Shown here: in pieces, positions 9,601 to 20,311 of the stretch
Numbering within the stretch: the first letter of the stretch is position 1
How the letters are laid out: each line of letters begins with the position of its first letter
DNA from: Seminavis robusta
Taxonomy: Eukaryota; Bacillariophyta; Bacillariophyceae; Naviculales; Naviculaceae
NCBI GenBank assembly: GCA_903772945.1
Contig: CAICTM010001038.1
Span: 2,501-39,252, forward strand
Length of the DNA stretch: 36,752 bases
Reading direction: 5' to 3'
The notes under the pieces: generated by a model
What the model was told of the DNA's origin: nothing
Seen by the model: the letters and a program-made list of their open reading frames with translations, nothing else
The model's database searches: none
Made by a program: the position numbers and the translations under genes

Positions 9601-9679
9601 CGCTTTTTCAGTATTATGTTAGTTGCTCTAAGCTCTCTTAGTTGTTACTGTTGTCTATTGAGATACTACTGAAAAAGTG
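9601..9679. repeat. 79-bp inverted repeat at the break of paralogue A
   Basis: CTTTTTCAGTA at 9603-9613 and its complement TACTGAAAAAG at 9667-9677 are perfect. Allowing mismatches the arms extend to about 17 bp (9601-9617 / 9663-9679). The inside is AT-rich and itself partly palindromic. It could be a very small MITE or a rearrangement scar. No target duplication is evident. Confidence 0.55.
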
Positions 9680-10237
9680 GGTGGGGGCTACCAGCTTTTA
9701 CTACTGGCATCAAATTCTAGTACAGAGGTACAGGTTGAATCCCTAATCGCGAATCCCCAACACTCATTCCAAAACATGCACCATGGCCATGAAGTCATCC
9801 ATGGGTCAGTTGAGCTGTGCCAACGAAGAATGCAAGTCTTTTGGCCAGTTGAAGTGTTCCGAAGTGACCAGAACATCTCTGCCGAAGAAGTCAGCTCATG
9901 TGACAAAAGCAGGAGAGAACGAGGCCAAGGGCTGTCGAACCAAACACACTGGAGACTTCCCATTTTCTCCGAAAGTTCAACTCCTTCTGTGGAAATGAAT
10001 CCTTTGGGCCGTGGTACACGAGCCGCTTCCAAAAGAGGACGAAGAGAATGGGGACTGATGAAACAGCGCAAGAACACCGACGCCTTTGACGTTTCTTTGC
10101 GAGAAGCCATCAACCGTCGCAAACACCACAGGAGGGCCCTCCGAGCTGAGCGAGACAGCACGGCATCTTGGAGACGAGCCCACTTGGAGATTTATGTTGT
10201 TTCTTTCTCTCCTAACTACAAATATCACAACTTTTAA
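9680..10237 (+). pseudogene. Possible MYND-type zinc finger gene remnant
   Basis: The frame at 9783 reads LSCANEECKSFGQLKCSE and, 30 residues on, EAKGCRTKHTGDFPF. The Cys spacing of the first part (C-x4-C-x7-C) and the later KGC recall a MYND finger (C-x2-4-C...C-x2-C...H-x3-C) with its middle Cys/His residues lost or out of frame. A second frame (9677-10237) ends in a basic tail (RRKHHRRALRAERDSTASWR). Neither frame is convincing over its whole length. It could also be unrelated hypothetical sequence. It lies between paralogues A and B, where the 5' half of A should have been. Confidence 0.28.
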
Positions 10238-10477
10238 AATATGACGATAGACACAAATCTAGCCATACTTGCAAAGCTAGACAGCAACAAAGTAAGCACA
10301 GATATCCCAGGTATTGGTGGATCCTTGGAGGCTCCCCTATAGAGCCATGAGACACTAGCTAGCCACCATGCAGCCAGCTTTGTCTCACAATCAACTATCT
10401 ATTGTATGCATTCAGTGCAGTTGAAGGATGCACGATACAGCTGCTGGGTCGTTCTCACACCATCAGGTATTACTGAA
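10238..10477. other. Short intergenic stretch after paralogue B
   Basis: No gene or clear repeat seen. Confidence 0.4.
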
Positions 10478-13400
10478 TTACACATCAAAAGCAATTGGCA
10501 TCTGATAGATATCGTCTTCCTGCTGAGTTTCAATCAGATGGTCTGTACTTCTCTCAGGATTCTCCACATCTCTCAACAAACTTTTAGATTCCTGGGCACC
10601 GATATCACTTCTTTTAAAGAAGAGCTTCCATGGACCATGTTCGGCAGCAGATACCACTGATCCAGCAGAAGCATAGCAACCTGGATGCAACAACCCAGAG
10701 ACATAGGTGTCATCAATGGTAAGGCCATTGCCATCAATGTAGTGTCCGGCCACATGGGCGCTGTCAACGATGGTGCAACCTTGGAAGTGGAGGTTACCAT
10801 ACTCGTACAGAGAATTTCCAAAATACCAAAGGTCACCATCCACCTCAGCCCCCATGAGTCGAGCAAAGTAGGCAAACATGGGTGTACCATAGAGAACCAT
10901 TACAAGCCAATTTCCAGCACGAAATTGTCTTACATGGTTGATGTAGATACCAAAGAAGATCTGCTGACCATTGTGCGGAAGACTCAATAAAACCTTCTCA
11001 GCTGCTTGGGTCAAGAGAATCCAAATAAAGAGTTGTAGTGTGAATGCAACTGTCAAACCGCACGCAGAAACAGTCAAGGAGGAGCTTTTTGTGGCAGCAA
11101 GACCAATTTCATAGGCAGGGACAATGCTGGAGAAAAGGACCACATTCAGCAGTTGCTGTCCTAATTCTGGAAGAAGCAAGGTAAAACTGCTGACATTCTG
11201 TGAATTGTCTGAATGATTCAAATTGTAGACACTATCGGAAACGTTGGATCTTGGTGGGATTTTGGATTTGATAATCTTGACTCCTGAATGAAGGTTGGAA
11301 TTGTAGCCAATACTGCTGTTGATGATTTCAATCTTGGAGTTTGCTTTTTTACTGAGGTCAAGAGTGCTGGTGGGAATAAAAGAACACCGAATCTTCACAA
11401 AATCTACCTTGGAGGGGAAGAAGATTGTGTATGGGTGGCTGAGGGTAGATTTCATATCAACGTCAAGGCCATGGAGGAAAAGGATGAAGTGCCACACCTT
11501 GGACTGCCCAAAGAAAGGAATAAGAGTCCAAGCTGCAATCCGGAAGTGGAAGTCACATGCCCAATTGGAGGCTTGTTTCCAGAGTGAGCCTCCATATTCA
11601 TCTGATGCATCACGTTTCCCAATCAAAAGCCATTTGAGAGCAATGCTGGTGAAGATGGCAAGGAATGAAGTGGTTGGAAAGAATAAGAACCAATGGAGGA
11701 TTGAAGCATAGCGCCAGCTGGGCAGGAGTTGGTTAAGTGTCATGTGGACGAGATATGACAGTGCAAAGAAATGGTATGCTTCAAAGATTGTCCAAACTAT
11801 CTTGAAGACATCCAACATAGATTCTTCAAAAGAGTGTGTTTCTTGATGTTTGAATGAGCCTGCATTGCATGCTGGGTTGCCTTTGGCAAGGACATGAGCC
11901 GGCACCAATGCCCCCTCTTCAACAACAGATAGTTTCTCCACTTTGCTGCCCTCTCCAAGCTTGACTCCGGGGCTGATCATGCCAGACAGCTTACTATGCT
12001 TTCCGACCACAATGGGGCGGAAGGTAATTTTGGGATTTGATTGTTCTGATTGAGAGAATTTCCTGCACTTGATGGGATACCCAATAGTGGCACTGCTCTC
12101 TACTCTGACAAGATCAAATTCACGAATGTAGGATTCAATCTTTGCAGTCCATGCAAGATCTGCTCCAAGGAGCCTGTAGAAAAGCCATATGTACTTTGTT
12201 TCTTTGAAGAACTTTCCCGCGAGTGATTCCCAGACCTCCATGAGACTATCAATGAACCACCATTGTAGATAATCCCATGACAATAGGTCAATTTGTCTTG
12301 GTTGATACCTCCCAACAACAGCATACTTGCAGAGCACTACAATCACTGACAGTGATAGTAGGAATAGAGGGAAAGTTATGGGCAAGAGCGCCCATGAGAT
12401 TGGACCATTGCACCCTTCATGAGATGAGCCACATGTGTCCAATACCCAGGAAACAAGGAAGCCGGATGGAACTAATGAGCACAAGAGCAATATAAGGATC
12501 ACAATGATGCCAAGAGTTTGGAGCACTCCTAGCTTTAGCTTGCTGAGCTTTGATATTTCTGAGTTCCAAAGGAAGTCAGAATGACTGCAGGTGTCTTGCT
12601 TGGGGAAGCTCTTACTCTCTGATCCTTTCAAGAAGACTGATAGCTCACTCGGTGTTGGGTAGAGCTGTTCAAAGTTTGCCGGAAGGACCACATGCAGCTC
12701 CTCTTCCACTTTGTTTCTAAGCTCAGCACTCTGGAGTGATGTGAGTCCATTTTCAGCCCAAGTCTTGGATGTGTCAATATGTGATCCAACGACCGACAGG
12801 AGTACATTGGCGTATCTGGCTGAGAAGTCATTTGGGTCTGTAGCTCTAGCACTTGCTTTAGAGGCATTGATATTGGAGTTAGGGTTGGTTGTCTGGGCTT
12901 TTTGGTTTTCACTTCCCCATTGGTCAAACAGGGAGAGCCAATCTTCTTCATTGAGTGTCATTCCTTTGTCACTGCCAAGTGGTGGGTGGGAGTATCCAAG
13001 TTCTTGAGCCCAAGAAAGGTTGAGCCTTCCAAAGATCTCAAGTGCTCTTCTTGACAAGATTGATTGGGTGTAATACTTTGGAGAAGTTGTTTTCCTTCCT
13101 ATAGTCTGTAGAACCAGATACAAGCTTGTTGTCCTGGCATAAAAGAAACTTGCATTGACATCTCCAATGATGCAAGGTAGCAGCAATTTGGATGCCATCC
13201 AAGTGGAGGAGTCCTTATCTGCAGACCCTATATATATATATCAAAACCAAAAAACAAATTGTTTGGGTTGACTTCACTCTGAGTTGTGCTGACATATCAT
13301 TGATGATCAAACAACTTACAGGAAACAAAATGCATGTTCCAAGCAACGTAGAGATCATTCCATGTACTGCCTTGAGGCTCAAGCAGAGCCATCATAGATT

Positions 13401-14175
13401 GGGTCCTTCCTGCCAGCAAGGGATAGGAAGCCAGTAGCCTACCAACTTCTGAATTGTCCATGAGTCCATTGCTCTTTTCAAGCCAGACAGCCTCCAATAA
13501 ATTCAAACACTGAAGGTCTTTGATTTTCTCTAGCTGATTCTCAATGCCTGGTCCTTCAGAAGATCGAAAGCTCCGTACTAAAAGATTCAATTGTGCAAGG
13601 ATGGACCTGTTCTTTATCCAAAGAAAGAATGGCCACTTCTCATACATCGGGTCTTGTTCAGGGAGGCCAAGCATCTCTTGGAGCTCCACTGGAACTGTCT
13701 GAGTAGTCTCACATGAGTTTTCCCACTCAGCATCGTTTTGCAACTTTTGTTGCATGCTCTCAGGGTTATCCATCATGAAGGTTGTCACCCAATGAAGGAC
13801 AAAGACTTGGTGTACAAGCTGAGAAAGGAAATCTGTCCTTTCATCAATCAAAATCCAGTCTGGATTCTCACTGAGAGTCTTGGCAAGCTGGCAGATGGTT
13901 GGGTGCTTGTCTTCAAGATGCTTCATGATTTGGGAGCACATGGCTTGCATTGCAGGAGTTGTTTTGATGGCTTTGGACCAAGCTTCATCAATGGCAGGGA
14001 CCCCAGAAAGATGAAGCTCAGAGAAATATTCGTCCAACTTGTTGGGGTCGCACTCTACAGAATGAACAGCTTCAACAGCTTTGCTGGGGAGGGCATTCGT
14101 TCCACTTAGGTCAAGATCAGGAAGATCAAGCTCGCGCAGAGTGCCAAGATCAAGAGATCCAAATGGTAGTGTCAT
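10478..14175 (-). CDS. Paralogue B, 3' half: unknown domain, carrier protein, membrane hexapeptide region
   Basis: Open over 14175-13320 joined to 13227-10478, giving 1,201 aa. Domains in order: (1) residues 1 to about 410, unrecognised and mostly helical in look (TICQLAKTLSENPDWILIDE, LLPCIIGDVNASFFYARTTS), absent from copy C; (2) a carrier protein with intact attachment motif AENGLTSLQSAEL; (3) membrane segments; (4) hexapeptide repeats (MISPGVKLGEGSKVEKLSVV); (5) further membrane segments and a last hexapeptide block. The Met at 14175 lies just inside the LINE target duplication and was internal in the ancestral gene (context RRRSMTLPFGS). The AMP-ligase half upstream is decayed, so this is either the remains of a pseudogene or a shortened gene with a new start. 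The lack of any frameshift over 3.6 kb is notable. Confidence 0.65.
13228..13319 (-). other. Intron in paralogue B (predicted)
   Basis: The minus strand has GTAAGTTG at the donor (13319) and a TATATATATATAG acceptor ending at 13228, 92 bp. Splicing joins phase 1 to phase 2 and gives HFVS-W-SADKDSSTW in frame, removing the stop after FDHQ. Copy C has no counterpart, because it lacks this domain. Confidence 0.65.
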
Positions 14176-14188
14176 TGATCTCCTCCTG
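14176..14188. repeat. LINE-1 target site duplication, left copy
   Basis: TGATCTCCTCCTG, identical to 15280-15292. A further T could make it 14 bp, but that cannot be told from the T tail of the insert. Confidence 0.88.
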
Positions 14189-15279
14189 GATCACCATCGC
14201 ACCTCCCTCACCAAGTACCTTTGCAATTGGCACCCCATCGGTAAACGTGTCAACAAATACCACCCCAAATATCCCATTGCATGCGCATCCTGTGGTGCCC
14301 CAGAAGAAAACAGAGAACACGTCCTGAGATGCCCCAAGCGACAATCAGAACGAACGGCATGGAAGAAGGCACTCAAGCAATACACCGACAAGCACAACAC
14401 TCACCCAATGCTACAAACACTTCTTCTCTCAGCACTCCAAAAAGTACTCGATGGAGAAGATACCACAGGAATTGAATACGATGACAGTGTTCCGATATCG
14501 CAAACGCCCAAGCAGCCATCGGTTGGGATCAGCTCCTCAAGGGACGACTATCAAACAGTGGGCGCAACGCCAGGAACAACACCTTAAGGAATGCAATCTC
14601 AAAACACATCGGAAAAATGGCCAAACTGGCTCACAGGGATTATTCAAGAATTGCTCAACCAGTGGTTCGAACTCTGGGAGGCCAGGAATCATGATCGGCA
14701 TGGCAAAGACGCACAAACCAAAGCACAAGCAGCCAACCGACAGGTTATCATGAACTTCAGCTGCTATATGACAAATACACCGGAAACCTCAGAACGGAAC
14801 AGGCATGGCTTCTCCAAAAACCAATCAACACAAGATCCCAATGGCCCACGGCATCAATCCGACAAGGATCAACACTTGGGAACCAGTCCTTGAAGAGAGT
14901 TACCCACACAGCTTGAGACTGGGAATTGATGCAGGACCTCCACTTCCCATCCTTCCAATTTCCTCCTGCGTCCGCTTCCGTCCCTCCTTTTCTCCCTCCA
15001 TACAACCACCAAGTAACTCTCCCTGAATCCATCGGCCAAACCCACAAATCAGTTAGGAATATGTCCGGCAAATCCACACGAGATATGCCATTATACTTAC
15101 ATGTAACTTTAAATGCACCATCTCCCCTAGGGAGTGTGGTGCCGGTGAGGGACCAGTGGTGGTCTCCTGTGAAACCAATCCCCGCTTCGGCGGGAGCGGT
15201 TACCCAAAGCTTCGGCTGCAGCACAGTGATGTCCGTCCATTAGGGCCATATCCGTATAAAGATTTTGTTGTTTTTTTTT
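14189..15279 (+). mobile_element. 5'-truncated non-LTR retrotransposon in paralogue B
   Basis: A 1.09-kb insert flanked by a 13-bp duplication. Its sense (+) strand encodes the C-terminal part of a reverse-transcriptase polyprotein: HHRTSLTKYLCNWHPIGKRV, CASCGAPEENREHVLRC (a C-x2-C...H-x4-C zinc-binding motif), LLLSALQKVLDG and, after frame changes, WLTGIIQELLNQWFELWEAR with NHDRHGKDAQTKAQ. It matches the element at 27684-30836 block by block (there CPSCNNPSETRHHLMEC and WWKLWDMRNQDRHGHD). Non-coding 3' sequence follows from about 14894. It includes a hairpin CCCGC-TTCG-GCGGG (15181-15194) and ends in T10. It is oriented against its host gene. Confidence 0.85.
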
Positions 15280-15292
15280 TGATCTCCTCCTG
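15280..15292. repeat. LINE-1 target site duplication, right copy
   Basis: TGATCTCCTCCTG, identical to 14176-14188. Removing the insert and one copy gives host protein EGTQREIRRRSMTLPFGS, which aligns with EGSQDEIVRRSTTLPFGG of copy C. Confidence 0.88.
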
Positions 15293-17139
15293 ATTTCACG
15301 TTGGGTTCCTTCTGACAAATAGAACTCACTGCTTGTAACACCCTTCATTGCAAAGCTGTGCTCAAGGAAAGAGCTCTTCTCGAAAGGTGATTCATTTGCC
15401 TGGAAAATTGAGATGTTCGTCTGTCGTAGGAATCTGAGCAGAACAGAAGATTCCTTCCAATCGCCAGCAATAGTGGTCTGCCTGATCTCGCTCCTCTTCA
15501 GCTTGCCAGAGGTGGTCTTTGGTGTTGCACCCAACTTCAGAACAACAACATCAGAGACAAGGAGCCCATGCATGAGATACATGATTGGATATCTGAACAG
15601 CCAAATCTTCATTTGCTGACTTGTCAAAGTCCTTACGGCCCTCCACTGTGATACCGACACTGTCCTCCCCATGTTGGAAGCAGTGGTCCTGCCTGGGCGG
15701 ATGACATCACCAAAGAGATCATCAATAGTGAGCTCCACATCAGTTGGATAGTAGTTCTTTCCATTGATAATGATGACATCCTTGACCCTCCCAGTAACGT
15801 AGAGCTGTCCATCAACAACCTTGCCCAAGTCACCAGTATCAAGCCAGTTCCATCATAGCCTGGAAGATTTTGCAAAGGTAGAGGCGTAGTTGTCCAAGTA
15901 CCAGCAGCACACGGGGCGACTGGGCCCAGATACTCCCAACCTGTCCATCCTCAACCTCTTTGCCATCCTGGACAATTCGGAGCTTGAGGGTTGGGGAGTC
16001 AACTTCTCCACAGCAGACAAGCCCCTCAGAGTCAGGGTATGCAGAGCCAGCAGTGAGGAACACGACAGATTCAGCAAGTCCATAGATGTTGTATACATGC
16101 TCTGGTTTATGGAGAGGGTCTTTGCTGCGCTTCCACATGATCTTGGGCGGTTCCCGCCAAACATGGCTCGCTTCACGCAACTCCAGTTGGCAGTTCGATT
16201 GGCCTGCTCCAAACGTTTCAGGAGCAGGCATAGGCAAAGTTTGGGGCACAGGTAAGGTTTGCCTGATAGTGCTCCACCATGTCAGTCCAAAGCAGTGGAT
16301 TGACCACAAAATCCAGCGGTGATGCCATGACAAGTGAAGTTCCAGCAAAGAGGGTAGTCATGAAGCCTGCCACAAGTCCCATGTCTGTCCCAGCAAAAGG
16401 AACATACAAAAGTGGGAGGATTGTGGCTTTTAAAAATTCAGTATTGGAACAACAAATTTGAGCTTACCATGGTATTGTGGGACCCACAAGGCTGCCAGTG
16501 TAGAGCCAGCATTGGAAGCATTTACACCAGACATGGCAGAAATAGCAATGCAATTTTCTGCAAGATTTTTGTGACTGATCATGACTCCTTTGGGGCGACC
16601 AGTACTGCCCGGAGTGTACTGGATGAAGCAAATGTCTTCTGGTTCTCCGCAAAGGTCTCATAATCTTTTGGCTTGCTGGGGTTCCGTTTCTTGATTGTTA
16701 GCTTGTCGGTCCCAATCCAAGTGACACCAGTCTTGTAGAGGACCCTAGCAGCAGTCATCCCAGCAGCAAACGTGTTTGATGTGAGAGCATACTTGGCTCC
16801 GGCATCCTCAGCAAATCTACGGAACTTTGGCATATCTGTTTTGAGCTGATTGGGGTTGGGCGGATAGATGGAACATGGAATAACTCCAATCTTCATGGCT
16901 CCAAACATGCCAGCCAAGAACTCAAGACCAAATGGATAGGCCACCATGACACGGTCTCCCTTTTGGCATCCAAGCTTCAGAAGACGAGCAGCAACAGCAT
17001 TGGATTGTTCCTCCAACTCTTTGAATGTCATCTTGTTTTGTTCCTCACATTTGATGTTGAGCCAAGTATAGACGACCTTGTTGGGTGTTTCCATGGCATG
17101 GTGGTTGAGGGCTTGGAGGATAGTCGAGGAGAACTTCAT
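15293..17139 (-). pseudogene. Paralogue B, 5' half: fatty-acyl-AMP-ligase-type domain, multiply frameshifted
   Basis: The start MKFSSTILQALNHHAMETPN (17139) aligns with MKCFSTILEALNHHALATPN of copy C. Adenylate-forming landmarks are present but scattered over frames: the phosphate loop YTPGSTGRPKGVM near 16600, DMGLVAGFMTTLFAG after an 83-bp intron (16467-16385, the same position as in copy C), YGLAESVVFLTAG, YVTGRVKDVIIINGKNYYPT and TPKTTSGKLKRSE. I count at least seven frame changes (near 16655, 16220, 16150, 15915, 15845, 15680 and 15565). The AMP-ligase activity is dead. The 3' end is cut by the LINE at 15292. Confidence 0.85.
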
Positions 17140-17224
17140 GGTTTTGATGTAGTGGACTGCTTCCTTGATTGGCGTTGTCTGTTTTTGTTTTGAAAATATG
17201 GTTGGGAAGACTGCTATGGTATCA

Positions 17225-17400
17225 ACGCAGTGGAATCGGGAGCTGAGGCTGTAGCTGAAGCTGTAGCTGAAACTGAAGCGGAGCCTGAGGCGGAGAGCAA
17301 TTGTGGATGTCGCTTGATTTTTCTTTATGGGGTTGAAGAAGGCTGTCGAGAAAGCAGAGGCTGAAGCTGGAATTGGAGCTGAAACTGAAGCGGGTGCTTT
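17225..17400. repeat. Imperfect GCTGAAGCTG-type repeats upstream of paralogue B
   Basis: Short imperfect repeats of GCTGAAGCTG / GCGGAGCCTGAG in two blocks (17232-17300 and 17352-17398) lie in the 5' flank of paralogue B. They give a spurious Phe/Ser/Arg-rich frame on the minus strand. Confidence 0.5.
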
Positions 17401-18106
17401 TGATCGAAGCACTTTGTATGGATAATACTTGGTACCAGGTATTCAAGGCCTTCGAGACACAGTTAGACAGGTTGCCAAGTTTGCGGCAATAAGTATGTGA
17501 TAGTCTTCGCATCAATGCTTCCGTGTTGCCTTTGCTGGCAACCGAAACGTACTCTACTTCCATAGTCTGACCGTAACAGCAACAAGCTTTTATTTCCGGA
17601 ATGAACTAGTAAGAGCCACCCTATCATGGGCATCCTAGAAGCATTTAAATCTTTTAATCAATGTACTCGGAGGAATGCACTGACGTAAATGCTATCATCA
17701 TTCGTTCCGAGTAATCCTACTCTTTTACTATAATAATACATGTACGATACATTTAGAGCGCAACTAAACAAAGTAAAATGTGTTTCACCATCACGCAGAT
17801 TTTGACTCTCTGAAACAGTAGGAGCTCTCTCGAACAGATCCAGGCAGGAAAAGGGAAAGAGCTCCACTTTTTTAAAAAAGCAGGATTTCACGGGAAAAGT
17901 GGCTGTGCCGAGGTATAGGGCTAGCTAGAGGTATTGAAGACGAGCATGGAGTCAAGTTTTCGCAAAGCCACCAAGTTAGCATGCATGCATCCTTGACGCA
18001 CTACAGCGTAGCAGGCTAGCTATCTCCATCCTGCGAGTCTGCTTCTGAGTCTCCCCCATGCATGCAGTCCTCAGTGCACGGATTGAATCGAATCGAGCTG
18101 TTGGCT

Positions 18107-18136
18107 ACAAGACAAGACAAGACAAGACAAGACAAG
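18107..18136. repeat. Microsatellite (ACAAG)6
   Basis: Six perfect ACAAG units. Confidence 0.9.
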
Positions 18137-20201
18137 AGAACTGAAACCAAACCATGGCTCACCGCGGTCCACCAATGATTTAATTCTGCCAAATGCAGCT
18201 GCATCGCAGAGATAGGTACCGGTAGCTAGAGAGAGAGAGAGAGCTGAGCGAAGAAAGGAGGTCGTCAAGGTTGCCTTCAGGCAGCCTTGGAAGAATCGAA
18301 TGAGTCAACTCGATCACTCCCAATTCGATTCCATTCCCCGCGAGCGCCTGGCTCAGTGGATGAAGAACGCATGAATCAGAATTGAATCGAATATATAAGG
18401 GGGTTTTAGAGTAGGGAAATTATCTATGGAAGCCAGCCGGGGCCAGACTTAAGCAAAGAACAGTCGAAATTCAGGACTAGGTTCTGTGGGATCAGGGGCA
18501 AGAAATTGAGGACCATTACGGGGGGCAAAGGGTTTGGCTTTGCGGGATGAATCGAATCGAATCAAATCAAAGCGAGAATACACTTCACGATGTTCGACTT
18601 CGGACCAAAACCTCGCGACAGTAGGAAGAAGGCGTCAAGGAATCCGAGGAGGCTCACAGTAAAGCTTGGGCTTGCAAAGGCCAGCAAGAAGTCCGGGACA
18701 GGGCATGCTGCAGTGCAGAGATCTGCACGCACCCCGAAGGGCCCTAGCTTGTAGTCTACGGTAGGGAATAACGTGACAGGTACGACTGGGCCCAGTCCCC
18801 AAAGCTTCGGAGAACGATGAGTGAGGTCCATAATACGGAGATGGTCTCCGGTCGGAGGAGCTCTACGCATTCTCAGCTTCTCGTTGGTCGCCCTCTTCCA
18901 AGCTGATCCTCCACAACTTCCTCCTTCTCAAAGCTGGCAAAGATCGTACTGTACTAATACTGCTTTGCCGTGCTCTTTTACCCTCTTGCGAAATCTCAAA
19001 AGACGAACGAGCTCTTGGTTCTTGTTGAAAATACCCAACTTGTCCCTTCTCCGTTTCGTTGACAGTGTCGTATTCGTCCAGGCACCCATCTGGTCCCGCT
19101 GTTGTTACCGACGTCGTCGTCGATCTCGTCGTGCTCGACACCGCCATCGTGGCATGAGTCGTCGCTCGATCGTACCGTAGCGTACCGGTAGCGTGCTCGC
19201 ATAATACGATAATGCCTCGGCACTGTAGCTAGCATTTCTCTACTCGAAACGACAACAATTTCGGTCTCATCCTTGGAAGCAGTAAACAACCGACTCGACT
19301 CGACAAGAAGGCACCCGACACCATGGATGAGCCAATTCCTGTCCCCGCAGAGCCCCCTTTTGCTTGTCCCCAATGATACCTACTAGTACTTACTTTAGTA
19401 CTTACTTTGGATGTCAACGACGCCTGTCACGGCATCACAGTAGAGCCAATTTTTCACGGTTCGAGCCCGCCGGAACCACGACGACGCTCAGAGCCCAATT
19501 CCCACCCATGCTCCAACATCAACAACAAGAAAGTCGCCCACACATCGCCGCCATCTTTGGTTGCTGACTCGCTCCTGTGTCCTCGCGGTGGAGGAAGTCG
19601 TTGTCCTACCATGGCACTGCCAAACATTTGCCACGACGGAGAGACAATGTTGCCACTTACCGATGCATACATATCGCCACCTCTGGTTGACAATGAAGGA
19701 AAGCCGACAACTCTCGCGAAAGACCAGTTGCAACCTGGCATCTTTTTTGCCGCCACTGACAGCATGAAAGAGCTCTCCGGCGTGGAACCGCGGAACTATC
19801 TTTCGATAGCGACTACACGGACGAGAATAAACAAAGAGGAGATCGCCTACTAGTAGTACAAACCACCACACCTCTCGCTAGCTTGTCATCAATGCATGTG
19901 TCCGGTACGTCGTCCACTACGGAGTTTGTCCACTCCTTTGAAGACGTCATGCGAAACAAGGGGAGACCCAGCTGACACTTCAGCGCACTTCCGCAGTCCC
20001 ACTCCTCTACAGTCGGAATGACCACGACGAGTCGCCTAGCTACATGTACCGGTACGGAACTCCTTCGGCAAATGCACCGCTCGTCCTCAAATCCAAAATC
20101 AAGCATGTCACGACTGGCACTCACAAGGACAACACGAGAAGCAGATGAAGAGCCGCAAACCAAGCCAAGCGAGAGGGGAGGGGAGTGGCATGCTGCACTC
20201 G

Positions 20202-20311
20202 TGCATTCAATGATGGAATGAACAGCAGTCTTCACGGCCGTACCATGCCAACCTGTTTTCGATCCAATACTTCGTGCCGACGATCTGGAGAGTCCTGTCT
20301 TCAGCTGTCAG
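20202..20311. repeat. Dispersed repeat, copy 1
   Basis: GCATTCAATGATGGAATGAA, then GGCCGTACCA, then GCCGACGATCT-GAGAGTCCTG and GCTGTCAG. The same blocks in the same order and strand occur at 34772-34909, with a roughly 25-bp length difference in the middle. Confidence 0.6.

Noticed and set aside
9733..9744. GGTTGAATCC as a tRNA or SINE B box
   Set aside because: It lacks one base of the consensus, and no A box or cloverleaf could be found around it.
14757..15224. 155-aa minus-strand frame over the 3' part of the first LINE
   Set aside because: It lies antisense to the non-coding 3' end of a retroelement and has no family resemblance.
19407..19853. 148-aa plus-strand frame in the spacer between B and C
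   Set aside because: No motif, low-complexity Pro/Ser content and competing frames on the minus strand; not enough to call a gene.
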